Positions 29,834-37,910 of a DNA stretch of 38,370 nucleotides are shown here, piece by piece; the first letter of the stretch is position 1, and each line of letters opens with the position of its first letter. Source of the stretch: Minisyncoccota bacterium (GTDB lineage: Bacteria; Patescibacteriota; Minisyncoccia; JAHIHE01; JAGLIN01); contig JAGLSJ010000001.1 of the NCBI GenBank assembly GCA_023270095.1, forward strand, positions 1-38,370, in the 5' to 3' direction. The notes beneath the pieces are model-generated. The model saw only the letters and a list, made by a program, of their open reading frames with translations, did not search any database and was not told where the DNA came from. Made by a program: the position numbers and the translations under genes.

Positions 29834-30841
29834 ATGTTTATAAAAAAAATTGGAATTGATTTAGGAACTGCAAATATATTAGTTTTTATGCCTCAAAAAG
29901 GTGTTGTTGCAAATGAACCATCTGTTGTTGCTGTTTCTCTTGATGATAATAAGATTTTAGCGGTTGGAAATGAAGCAAAGGAAATGTTAGGAAAAACTCC
30001 TGAAAATATTTTTGCAAGCCGTCCAGTAAAAGATGGTGTTATCGCCGATTATAGAATTACAGAAGCAATGATAAAATATTTTATCAATAAGGTTAGTGGT
30101 AAAATTAGATTTTTTAAACCAGAAATTATAATTTCTGTTCCTGCTGGGATTACATCGACAGAAAGAAGAGCTGTAATAGATGCGGCTTTGCAAGCTGGGG
30201 CAAAGGCAGCTTATGTTGTAAAAGAACCGATTCTTGCTGCTATAGGTGCGGGAATACCCATCAATACTCCATTTGGTAATATGATAATTGACATAGGAGG
30301 TGGAACATCAGAAGTTGCGGTTATATCTTTAGGAGGCATTGTTGCTTTTTCTTCTGTGAGAGTTGGAGGAGATAAACTGGACAAAGCAATTTATGAATAT
30401 ATAAAAAAGAAACATGGAGTGGCGATTGGAGAAAGAAATGCCGAAGACATAAAAATTAAAATAGGGAGTGCAATTAAAGAAGAGGATGAGGTTTCTATGG
30501 ATGTTAGAGGAAGAGATTTGGTTACAGGACTGCCAAAAACTATTAAAATAAATTCAAATGAAATTACAGAAGCTTTGCAAGATGAATTAGGAGAGATTAT
30601 TAGGGCTGTTAAAAATGTTCTTCAAGATACTCCACCAGAGCTTTCTTCCGATGTAATTGACAGAGGAATGGTTCTCAGTGGAGGCGGGGCATTGCTCAGA
30701 AATCTTGATATTTTGTTGTCTCAATCAACTGGAGTTCCTTGTTATGTCGCTGATGATCCTCTTTTGTGTGTTGTCAAAGGAACAGGGAAAATTTTAGATG
30801 ATCTTGATACATATCGAAGAAGTATTATTTCTAAAAAATAA
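29834..30841 (+). CDS. mreB: Rod-shape actin homologue MreB
   Basis: MreB forms membrane-bound filaments that guide lateral cell-wall synthesis. The 335 residues carry IGIDLGTANILVF (phosphate 1), VKDGVIADYRITEAMIKYFI, VPAGITSTERRAVIDAALQA, IIDIGGGTSEVAVISLGGIV (phosphate 2) and MVLSGGGALLRNLD (adenosine motif). Length and motifs are complete. It leads a strand-wise run with two glycosyltransferases 15 bases on. mreC, mreD and rodA are not next to it. A rod-like cell or at least organised wall growth is inferred, in agreement with ftsI and murF upstream. Confidence 0.97.
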   Translation: MFIKKIGIDLGTANILVFMPQKGVVANEPSVVAVSLDDNKILAVGNEAKEMLGKTPENIFASRPVKDGVIADYRITEAMIKYFINKVSGKIRFFKPEIIISVPAGITSTERRAVIDAALQAGAKAAYVVKEPILAAIGAGIPINTPFGNMIIDIGGGTSEVAVISLGGIVAFSSVRVGGDKLDKAIYEYIKKKHGVAIGERNAEDIKIKIGSAIKEEDEVSMDVRGRDLVTGLPKTIKINSNEITEALQDELGEIIRAVKNVLQDTPPELSSDVIDRGMVLSGGGALLRNLDILLSQSTGVPCYVADDPLLCVVKGTGKILDDLDTYRRSIISKK

Positions 30842-30855
30842 ACTTATAATAAAAG

Positions 30856-31944
30856 ATGAAAATAGACATTGATGCTTCTAGGGCTTTTATTAAAGAAAGA
30901 ACTGGTACAGAAGAATATTCTTATAAGTTGATTAAAAATCTGACGATACTAGATACTTCTGGTCATCAGATTTTTTTGTATGTTAAAAATCGCGAAGAAA
31001 TTAATTTTAAATTGCCTGAGAATTATTTTATTAAAGAAATAAAAAGAAATAAGCTATGGACGCAACTTGGATTGTCTAAAGAAATGAGGAAAAATTCAGT
31101 TGATGTATTATTTATTCCCGCACATTCTATTCCATTTGTACATCCAAAAAATACCATCGTTACTATTCACGGCTTAGAATTTAAATATTTTCCAGAGAAC
31201 TATTCTTGGAAAGAAAGAATGATGTTGGAATTTAATACTTTGTTGGCTGTGAAATGGTCAAAGAAAATTATCGTTCCTTCTGAAAGTACAAAGCGAGATT
31301 TGATGAAATTTTATAAAGTTAGTTCAGAAAGAATAAAAGTGATTTATCACGGAGTATCCAGTATCCAGTATCCAGTATCCAGTATTAAGAATCGAGATAA
31401 AGACGGTTCTAATATTTTGTTTATTGGAAGATTAGAAAGAAGAAAAAATATTGTAAATCTAATTAATGCATTTAATTTATTTAAAGATAAGAATATTAAT
31501 AATAAGAATTGTAAATTGATTTTAGTAGGTAAGAAAGGATTTGGTTTTGAGGAAATTCAATTAGTAATTAATCAATCTTCTTATAAAAAAGATATAATAG
31601 TTAAGGGATATGTTTCTGAGGCGGAAAAAACTGAATTATATCAAAACGCAAGTTTATTTGTTTTAATCTCTTTTTACGAAGGATTTGGATTACCGATTCT
31701 TGAGGCTATGAGTCACGGTGTGCCAGTTATATGCTCCAATGTGTCATCACTGCCTGAAATTACTGGAGAGGCGGGATTAATGGTTAATCCAAACGATGTT
31801 AAGGAGGTTGCAGAAGGGTTTGAGAAAATAATTTGCAATCAAGATGTGAAAAATGATATGATTAAAAAAGGTTATGAAAATACTCGGAAATTTAGTTGGG
31901 AAAAATGCGCAAAAAAGACGATGGATGTGTTGTTGAATTATTGA
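30856..31944 (+). CDS. GT4-family glycosyltransferase with heptamer repeat
   Basis: A retaining GT-B glycosyltransferase (family 4) of 362 residues. The C-terminal nucleotide-sugar domain has ILFIGRLERRKNIVNLINAF, IIVKGYVSEAEKTELYQNAS and the E-x7-E motif in YEGFGLPILEAMSHGVPVIC, then LPEITGEAGLMVNP. The N-terminal domain shows VDVLFIPAHSIPFVHPKNTI. Between them, in the inter-domain loop (about residues 166-177, VSSIQYPVSSIK), the DNA is a 7-base tandem repeat of nearly five units. Gain or loss of one unit would shift the frame. Likely role: sugar transfer to a surface polysaccharide; donor and acceptor unknown. It is 15 bases after mreB and followed by a second GT4 gene. Confidence 0.92.
   Translation: MKIDIDASRAFIKERTGTEEYSYKLIKNLTILDTSGHQIFLYVKNREEINFKLPENYFIKEIKRNKLWTQLGLSKEMRKNSVDVLFIPAHSIPFVHPKNTIVTIHGLEFKYFPENYSWKERMMLEFNTLLAVKWSKKIIVPSESTKRDLMKFYKVSSERIKVIYHGVSSIQYPVSSIKNRDKDGSNILFIGRLERRKNIVNLINAFNLFKDKNINNKNCKLILVGKKGFGFEEIQLVINQSSYKKDIIVKGYVSEAEKTELYQNASLFVLISFYEGFGLPILEAMSHGVPVICSNVSSLPEITGEAGLMVNPNDVKEVAEGFEKIICNQDVKNDMIKKGYENTRKFSWEKCAKKTMDVLLNY
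31353..31386 (+). repeat. AGTATCC heptamer tandem repeat in coding sequence
   Basis: Four perfect AGTATCC units (31353-31380) and a partial fifth (AGTATT). Seven is not a multiple of three, so slippage by one unit would truncate the glycosyltransferase. Confidence 0.95.
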
Positions 31945-31979
31945 ATTATTTCTTTTGAATTTTATTATAAGTCTAAAAA

Positions 31980-33176
31980 ATGTCAACTCATAAAAACCAA
32001 AAACAAAAAATTGCAATTGTTCATGATTTCCTCACATATTTCGGAGGGGCGGAGCAGGTTTTAAAATCTTTACATAGTTTATATCCTGAAGCGCCGATTT
32101 ATACTTTGCTTTATGATAAGAAAAAGATGAAGCGATATTTTCCTAAAGCAAAAATTAGAACATCTTTTTTAAATAAGCTTCCCAAATTTTTAAGACGACG
32201 AAAAAAATATTTATTACCTTTGATGCCGACGGCTGTGGAAACTTTTGATCTAAGAGCTTTTGACATTGTTATTTCGAGTTCGAGTTCTTTTGCGAAGGGG
32301 ATAATTACTAAGCCAAAAACAGCTCATATTTGTTATTGTCATACTCCAACTCGGTTTCTTTGGGATTGGCATCTGAATTATCTTAAGGAAAATAAAATCC
32401 AGGGAATCAAGAAAGTTTTGATTTTGCCCATTTTACATTATATGAGAATGTGGGATAAAGCTGCGTCTGAAAGAGTTGATTATTTTATAGCTAATTCAAA
32501 AAATACAGCTAAAAGAATTGAAAAGTTTTATGGAATGAAAAATGAAGTCATTTACCCACCGTGCGATACTGTGAAAGGGTTACATTTTGATGATAATTTC
32601 ATGGAAACTAAATTGCAAGATTTTGCGCATGCGATTCCACAGCCCTTTGAAACTATGGAACCATTAAAGGAATATTTTTTAATAGTTTCGAGATTAAGTC
32701 CATATAAGAAAATTGATATTGCAGTTGAGGCATTTAATAAACTGGATTTGCCATTAATTATTATTGGAGAAGGAGAAGACCGCAAGAGATTGGAAAATAT
32801 GGCAGAGAAAAATATAAAATTTTTAGGATTTCAAAGTGCAGAAAAATTAGTAGAATATTATCAAAATTGCCAGGCATTCATTTTTCCTGGTGAAGATGAT
32901 TTTGGCATTACAGCCATTGAGGCAATGTCTTTTGGAAAGCCAGTTTTAGCATTTAGAAAAGGAGGATTGAAAGAAACAGTAATTGAAGGGGAAACTGGGG
33001 AGTTTTTTGATGATGCGATTCCAGAGATTCTAGCTGACGGAGTACGAAGATTGAAAAATAATTATAAAAAGTATGACAGTGTGAAGATTAAAAATCAGGC
33101 AAACAAATTTTCAAGGAAGAACTTTGAAAATAGTATGAAGAAATTTATTGAGAAAGTTGGATGTCATCCTAGGTGA
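31980..33176 (+). CDS. GT4-family glycosyltransferase, WbaZ-like
   Basis: 398 residues. The N-terminal domain shows IAIVHDFLTYFGGAEQVLKS and HICYCHTPTRFLWDWHLNYL, the latter typical of the WbaZ/rfb group of mannosyltransferases. The C-terminal domain has YFLIVSRLSPYKKIDIAVEA, LIIIGEGEDRKRLENMAEKN and DDFGITAIEAMSFGKPVLAF, where the E-x7-E motif reads D-x7-E. It likely builds a surface polysaccharide or O-antigen-like glycan together with the preceding enzyme, which ends 35 bases upstream. The stop is TGA. Confidence 0.9.
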   Translation: MSTHKNQKQKIAIVHDFLTYFGGAEQVLKSLHSLYPEAPIYTLLYDKKKMKRYFPKAKIRTSFLNKLPKFLRRRKKYLLPLMPTAVETFDLRAFDIVISSSSSFAKGIITKPKTAHICYCHTPTRFLWDWHLNYLKENKIQGIKKVLILPILHYMRMWDKAASERVDYFIANSKNTAKRIEKFYGMKNEVIYPPCDTVKGLHFDDNFMETKLQDFAHAIPQPFETMEPLKEYFLIVSRLSPYKKIDIAVEAFNKLDLPLIIIGEGEDRKRLENMAEKNIKFLGFQSAEKLVEYYQNCQAFIFPGEDDFGITAIEAMSFGKPVLAFRKGGLKETVIEGETGEFFDDAIPEILADGVRRLKNNYKKYDSVKIKNQANKFSRKNFENSMKKFIEKVGCHPR

Positions 33177-33365
33177 TTATAAAAAATGAATAATTCTACG
33201 AGAAGTTTTATAAAATATTAAATAGCAAGGATAGTTATTTAAATCTTTAATAGAGAAAGCTCTTACAAACTAGTAAATTTTTATTCTAGAGTTTATTTTT
33301 TCTTTCAGGTTCTAGACTTTCAATGACAAAAACGTCGTTTTTAGAAGTTCCTAAATCGTTGAAAC

Positions 33366-33487
33366 TGTCATCCTGAGTGAGCGATAGCGAGTCGAAGAAT
33401 CTTCGTGAGAAGACTAACATTGTGTTGATTTACAATTTTATGCAAAGTAGTTGCGGGATTTTTCATCGTAAGCTTCTCAGAATGACG
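33366..33487. repeat. TIR element, variant copy D
   Basis: Starts tgtcatcctgagtgagcgat and ends cttctcagaatgac. Here both ends are of the left-hand type (ctgag...gaagaatc facing gggatttttcatcg...ctcagaatgac), so two left halves face each other over 122 bases. It occupies the middle of the 397-base gap 33177-33573, which otherwise shows no gene. Confidence 0.7.
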
Positions 33488-33573
33488 GTTTAATTTTTAA
33501 GTTTTGTAATTCAAGAGTATTTGCTTTTGATGTAAAAATATGCTAAATTAAACATATAAATGAGAATAAAATT

Positions 33574-34476
33574 ATGTCTTTTGAAAAAAATATTCTAGGG
33601 AACAAAAAAATAATTGATATGCTTCAAAAGAGCTATAATGCGGGGAAATTATCTCATGCTTACTTATTTGAAGGACCTGATCACATCGGAAAAAAGACAT
33701 TTGCTTTAGAATTTTGCAAACTTGTCCTGGGAGATAGTATTAATGATATTGAAAAAAATCCAGATTTAATAATTTTGCGTCCAGATGCAGACAAAAAGCA
33801 AATAATTATTGAACAGATTCGAGAACTTGAGAAAAAATTAAGTCTCTATCCATATTCTTCAAAACATAAATTGGCTATAATCGAGAAGGCTGATATGATG
33901 ACGAAAGCGGCGGCAAATGCAATCTTAAAGACTTTAGAAGAGCCAAACAAAACTACAATACTAATTTTATTGACATCAAATTCTGGTAATTTACTTGATA
34001 CTATTAAATCTCGTTGTCAGATTATGAAATTTTTGCCAGTTGAAAAAAGAATTCTTGAAGATTTTTTAAGCATTACAATTAAAGATAAACTGCAAAGAGA
34101 TAAAATTATGGAGATGTCTGGATGTAAGCCTGGGAAAATTGTTGAATTAGTAAGAGATAGTGATAAAGTTAAAGAAATTTCAATCGCTATTAATATTTTT
34201 TCTGATATTTTGCATAAAAATAATTCCGAGAAATTGGATTATGTGGAAACTATTGCCAAAAAAGAACCGAATGAGATTGTCGGTTTGTTAAATCATTATT
34301 CTTTTTATTTTAGAAAAAAAATGCTCGAAGAGATTCAAGGTAAGGGCGAAGTTGATAAAAACAAAGTTTTGAAAATAAAGGATAATATCGACCTACTAAA
34401 TAGTGTTAAAGGAAATATTTTAACTAAAAATATAAATATCAAATTGGCTTTAGAAAATTTATTTTTACAAATTTAA
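33574..34476 (+). CDS. holB: DNA polymerase III delta-prime-like clamp loader subunit
   Basis: A clamp-loader AAA+ protein of 300 residues. It has SHAYLFEGPDHIGKKTFALE (P-loop GPDHIGKK), KKQIIIEQIRELEKKLSLYP, HKLAIIEKADMMTKAAANAI, LKTLEEPNKTTILILLTSN and the sensor-like DTIKSRCQIMKFLP with the SRC arginine finger. No zinc-binding Cys cluster is present, as expected for delta-prime rather than full DnaX, and there is no tau/gamma C-terminus. It loads the beta clamp during replication together with DnaX and delta, which are not in the window. It starts a four-gene run with the lipoprotein, frr and rseP. Confidence 0.85.
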   Translation: MSFEKNILGNKKIIDMLQKSYNAGKLSHAYLFEGPDHIGKKTFALEFCKLVLGDSINDIEKNPDLIILRPDADKKQIIIEQIRELEKKLSLYPYSSKHKLAIIEKADMMTKAAANAILKTLEEPNKTTILILLTSNSGNLLDTIKSRCQIMKFLPVEKRILEDFLSITIKDKLQRDKIMEMSGCKPGKIVELVRDSDKVKEISIAINIFSDILHKNNSEKLDYVETIAKKEPNEIVGLLNHYSFYFRKKMLEEIQGKGEVDKNKVLKIKDNIDLLNSVKGNILTKNINIKLALENLFLQI

Positions 34477-34497
34477 TTGATATTAATCTCAAATATT

Positions 34498-35643
34498 ATG
34501 AAAGAAAAGTATGGTAAGATTATTTTGTTTTTTTTAGTTGTTTTTATGGCGACATCATTCACAGGTTGCCTTGGTTTAACTGGTGAAAAGGAGGCAGTTG
34601 TAGAAGATATAGTAGATGAGAAAAATTATAATCAGGGAGTTTTCAAATCTATTGATGGTGGGAAAACTTGGGAACACAAAGTGAATCTTGCTGATACCGA
34701 AGGAGAATTAATAGATAAAGTCAAAATATCAAGTATGGAGATGGACCCTGAAAATAATCAGATTCTTTATCTTGGAACTCAGGCAAATGGTTTATATAAG
34801 TCTATTGATAGTGCTGATTCTTGGAAAAAGGTTATTGATGAAAATAAGATATTGAGTGTTCAGGCTAGTATATATAAAATTGTTATAGAAAAAGGAAATT
34901 CAGATATGGTTTATTTAGCAACTTTAAATAGCGGAAGTGGTGAATTTCTCAAGTCAGAGGATGGTGGAGTGAGTTGGAGTAGGAAACATATTATGAGTAA
35001 ATCCGGAGAATATGTTAGCACGATTACGATTGATCCAATTCACAAAAATGTCGTTTATCTTGGAACGAGCCAGGGAGGATTATTGAAAAGTGAAGATCGT
35101 GGGGAATCTTGGTTTTCAATGAATTGGTTTAGTGCCAGTGTAGAAGATATCTTGGTTGACTTTCAAAATAATGCGGGAATTATAGTGAGAACAAAAACTG
35201 AAATGCAAAAATCAATAGATGGCGGTAGATCTTGGGAGCTTCTAAATAAGAAAATAAAAACTTCATTGAAGATCAAAATTAATCATAGTCTTATTAGTTC
35301 TGCAAAAATGAGCGATATTGATTCTCTAATGATATATTTAACATATAATCATTTGATTTTTATTACAAAAGACGGAGGAGACGTTTGGGAAAAACTTAAT
35401 ACAATTACTCCTCAGCTTACTGTAATTAAACAAGCTCCGAAAGTAAAAAGAATGGGTATGAAAAAAGAAATTTTATATTATGGCGCTGGAAATGCAATTT
35501 ATAAAAGTTTAAATAGAGGTGAAACTTGGTCAAGCTATGCAATACCAATTATTGGGGATGTTCGCTACACCTTGAGTGATTATACTAATTCTGATATAAT
35601 TTACGTTGGTTCGTTTTACGATCCTCCAAAAAAGAAAAGATAA
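34498..35643 (+). CDS. Ycf48/sortilin-like BNR-repeat lipoprotein
   Basis: 381 residues. The N-terminus is a lipoprotein signal (MKEKYGKIILFFLVVFMATS, then FTGC with lipid Cys C24). The mature part contains about seven Asp-box repeats of the S-x-D-x-G-x-T-W kind (SIDGGKTWE, SIDSADSWK, SEDGGVSWS, SEDRGESWF, SIDGGRSWE, TKDGGDVWE, SLNRGETWS), matching a seven-bladed propeller like Ycf48 or the VPS10 domain. It is likely anchored outside the membrane and binds a protein partner. I take ATG 34498, because the upstream TTG at 34477 would put seven residues before the signal peptide. It follows holB directly and precedes frr. Confidence 0.85.
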   Translation: MKEKYGKIILFFLVVFMATSFTGCLGLTGEKEAVVEDIVDEKNYNQGVFKSIDGGKTWEHKVNLADTEGELIDKVKISSMEMDPENNQILYLGTQANGLYKSIDSADSWKKVIDENKILSVQASIYKIVIEKGNSDMVYLATLNSGSGEFLKSEDGGVSWSRKHIMSKSGEYVSTITIDPIHKNVVYLGTSQGGLLKSEDRGESWFSMNWFSASVEDILVDFQNNAGIIVRTKTEMQKSIDGGRSWELLNKKIKTSLKIKINHSLISSAKMSDIDSLMIYLTYNHLIFITKDGGDVWEKLNTITPQLTVIKQAPKVKRMGMKKEILYYGAGNAIYKSLNRGETWSSYAIPIIGDVRYTLSDYTNSDIIYVGSFYDPPKKKR

Positions 35644-35688
35644 ATAAAATTGTCAATTAGCATAAAATTTATAATAAATGAAAATAAT

Positions 35689-36243
35689 ATGGAAAATATA
35701 ATAAATACATTGAAAGAAAAAATTGAAAAGAGTCAAAGCTTTTTCAGGAGCGAGATCGAATCGTTAAGTGTTGGAAAGGCAACTTCTTCTCTTGTTGACG
35801 ATTTATTGGTAGATTATTTTGGAACACCAACTCCTATTAATCAGGTGGCAACTATTAATATCCCAGATGCAAGAAATATTTTGATTCAGCCTTGGGATAA
35901 AAAACAGTTGAAAGAAATTGAAAAGGCGATTAATCTTTCCCAGCTTGGATTTAATCCGGTGAATAACGGTGAAACAATCAGAATTACAGTGCCACAACCT
36001 ACGGAAGAAAGGAGAAAAGAGATTGTAAAGCACTTGCATGAACTTTTAGAAGAGGCAAAGGTCGCAATCAGAGGTGCACGGGAAGATGCAATGAAAGAAG
36101 TTAAAAATCTTGAAAAAGATGGTGAGATAGGAGAAGACGAAAGATTTACTAGACAGGATGAAATTCAGAAAATTGTAAATAGTGGTAATGAAAAACTTGA
36201 AGAAGATTCAAAAAGAAAAGAAAAGGAAATAATGACGATTTAA
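35689..36243 (+). CDS. frr: Ribosome recycling factor
   Basis: RRF releases ribosomes from mRNA after termination together with EF-G. From ATG 35689 the protein is 184 residues, the family length; an upstream TTG (35650) would add 13 residues with no counterpart. Conserved blocks: ESLSVGKATSSLVDDLLVDY, YFGTPTPINQVATINIPDAR, ILIQPWDKKQLKEIEKAINL, LGFNPVNNGETIRITVPQPT and TEERRKEIVKHLHELLEEAK. The first block reads GKATSSLVDD where most have GRASPxLLD, a change seen in other divergent lineages. Confidence 0.95.
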   Translation: MENIINTLKEKIEKSQSFFRSEIESLSVGKATSSLVDDLLVDYFGTPTPINQVATINIPDARNILIQPWDKKQLKEIEKAINLSQLGFNPVNNGETIRITVPQPTEERRKEIVKHLHELLEEAKVAIRGAREDAMKEVKNLEKDGEIGEDERFTRQDEIQKIVNSGNEKLEEDSKRKEKEIMTI

Positions 36244-36275
36244 TATTAACTACTAACTGTTTAATAATAATTTTT

Positions 36276-37388
36276 ATGATAATAACTACAATAATTTTAT
36301 TCCTTCTCATTTTAGGTGTAATTGTTTTTGTTCACGAGTTGGGTCATTTTTTAGTTGCCAAATATCACGGCGTTAAGATTGAGGAATTTGGAATTGGATT
36401 TCCGCCGAAAATTTTTGGTATAAAAAAAGGAGAAACTGAATATACTTTGAACTGGATTCCTCTTGGGGGTTTTGTAAAAATTGTCGGTGAAGATGGAGAG
36501 GACAAAGAAGACCCAAGAAGTTTTGCATCTAAGAGTATTGGAAAAAGATTTCAGATAATTTCTGCGGGAGTAATTATGAATATTGTTCTTGCTCTCGTAC
36601 TTTTTAGTGTGATTTTTTCCGTAGGAGCTCCGATGGATATTGAAGGGGTAGACCTATCTAGAGCAAAAAGTGTGCAAGATCGGCAAATCAAGATTGCTGG
36701 AATTGTTGAAGGTTCTCCTGCATCTGAAGCTGAACTTCAAGTTGGAGATTCAATTTTGACCGCAGGTGGAATCCAAATCAATAGCAATGATGATTTGTAT
36801 GGATTTACAAAAAGTAATATCGGACAGACAGCCACTTTTACATTTCAAAGAGGAGATGAAATTTTGTCGAAAGAAATTACTCTGAGACAAGAATTTTCAG
36901 AAAAAGATGGGTCTTTGGGGATTGCTCCTTCTGAAACCGCAGTGGTTGCATTTCCTATATTTGATGCGATTATGAAAAGTTTTGGCTGGGTTTATTATTT
37001 GATAACTTATATACTTTTTGCTTTTGCTGGGATAATTTGGAGTTTACTTTCAGTCGGAAAGGCTGGTGTTGAAGTTTCTGGTCCTGTTGGAATTGCCGTG
37101 ATGACACAGCAAGCTGCTAGTTTAGGTCTTATGGTTGTTTTGAATTTTATGGCGATTATTAGTATAAATTTGGCGATTATTAATGCACTTCCTTTTCCAG
37201 CTCTTGATGGTGGAAGGTTATTATTTTTGATTGTAGAGAAAATTAAAGGCTCGCCAATTAATCAGGTTTGGGAAGCAAAAGCAAATAATTTTGGATTTTT
37301 GTTATTAATGGGTTTGATGGTCGTTGTCACATTTCAGGATTTATTGAAGTTTGATGTATGGGGTAGAGTAGTGGGATTGTTTGGATAG
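36276..37388 (+). CDS. rseP: Site-2 protease RseP with PDZ domain
   Basis: A membrane-embedded zinc metalloprotease (M50) of 370 residues that cleaves transmembrane substrates such as anti-sigma factors. Catalytic HELGH is at 20-24 (IVFVHELGHFLVAKYHGVKI), followed by GFPPKIFGIKKGETEYTLNW. A PDZ domain runs at about 140-200 (IVEGSPASEAELQVGDSILT), and the third zinc ligand D311 lies in INALPFPALDGGRLLFLIVE. Three or four TM helices. It is 32 bases after frr, the usual frr...rseP neighbourhood. The substrate is unknown; no sigma/anti-sigma pair is in the window. Confidence 0.95.
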   Translation: MIITTIILFLLILGVIVFVHELGHFLVAKYHGVKIEEFGIGFPPKIFGIKKGETEYTLNWIPLGGFVKIVGEDGEDKEDPRSFASKSIGKRFQIISAGVIMNIVLALVLFSVIFSVGAPMDIEGVDLSRAKSVQDRQIKIAGIVEGSPASEAELQVGDSILTAGGIQINSNDDLYGFTKSNIGQTATFTFQRGDEILSKEITLRQEFSEKDGSLGIAPSETAVVAFPIFDAIMKSFGWVYYLITYILFAFAGIIWSLLSVGKAGVEVSGPVGIAVMTQQAASLGLMVVLNFMAIISINLAIINALPFPALDGGRLLFLIVEKIKGSPINQVWEAKANNFGFLLLMGLMVVVTFQDLLKFDVWGRVVGLFG

Positions 37389-37410
37389 TGTTCTCTTCTT
37401 TTTTTAGAAT

Positions 37411-37434
37411 TAGTTATTCTGAGAAGTTTACGAT
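37411..37434. repeat. TIR element fragment E
   Basis: ttattctgagaagtttacgat matches, in reverse complement, the atcgtaagcttctcagaat end of copy D. Only this short fragment is visible. Confidence 0.5.
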
Positions 37435-37471
37435 AATGTAAATAAAAAGAAAAATTTTAAATTACTTGAAT

Positions 37472-37509
37472 AAAAAAATAATCCAGCTCTTCAAAAATTG
37501 AAAAGCTGG
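37472..37509 (-). terminator. Terminator of the 91-residue gene
   Basis: On the minus strand CCAGCTTTTC pairs with GAAGAGCTGG (10 bp, one G-U) around AATTTTT, followed by ATTATTTTTTTA. It lies 13 bases after the stop. Confidence 0.9.
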
Positions 37510-37521
37510 TTGATAGTTATA

Positions 37522-37797
37522 TTAATTCTTTAATTTAACTATCACTTTCACTTTGAGGGTAGTTTTATCATACCCTACGGTTACTCTTCCATTGTTTACT
37601 TCGCCAGGAAACATTGTTTGCATTATTTCTCTAGCAATATCTCCTGTTTCCGACTCCATAGAGAGTCGGAAAATTGTTTCAACTTGTATCAGATTACAGA
37701 GATCCTCATTTCCTTCCGCAGCTGTTTTTTCAAGTTGTCTGTTAATACCTGCAAGTAAAAAACCTGCAACTTTCTGTAATTCATCTATTGATGTCAT
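37522..37797 (-). CDS. Small protein of 91 residues, unknown
   Basis: Starts MTSIDELQKVAGFLLAGINR and ends VGYDKTTLKVKVIVKLKN. The first two thirds look helical and amphipathic, the last third like a beta hairpin; there is no TM segment, signal or Cys motif (one Cys). I do not recognise the family. Genetic support is excellent: TTGACA-17-TATAGT promoter, GGAGGGG (37811-37805) seven bases before the ATG, and a 10-bp terminator right after the stop. This makes it one of the best-equipped transcription units in the window and probably highly expressed. It is divergent from proS. Confidence 0.82.
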   Translation of the reverse strand: MTSIDELQKVAGFLLAGINRQLEKTAAEGNEDLCNLIQVETIFRLSMESETGDIAREIMQTMFPGEVNNGRVTVGYDKTTLKVKVIVKLKN

Positions 37798-37877
37798 TCT
37801 TCATCCCCTCCAGGATTGTCATAAAAATATTTTGCTTAGTTTCCTCTCAAATTAAGAGACCATTACTAAGACTAGTA

Positions 37878-37906
37878 ACTATAGCACATAACTAATAATC
37901 TGTCAA
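37878..37906 (-). promoter_or_regulatory. Promoter of the 91-residue gene
   Basis: Minus strand: TTGACA (37906-37901), 17 bases, TATAGT (37883-37878) with an extended TGC before it. The leader of about 74 bases contains CTCT-TAATTT-AGAG-type hairpin potential. The -35 box ends five bases before the proS ATG. Confidence 0.82.
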
Positions 37907-37910
37907 TACC

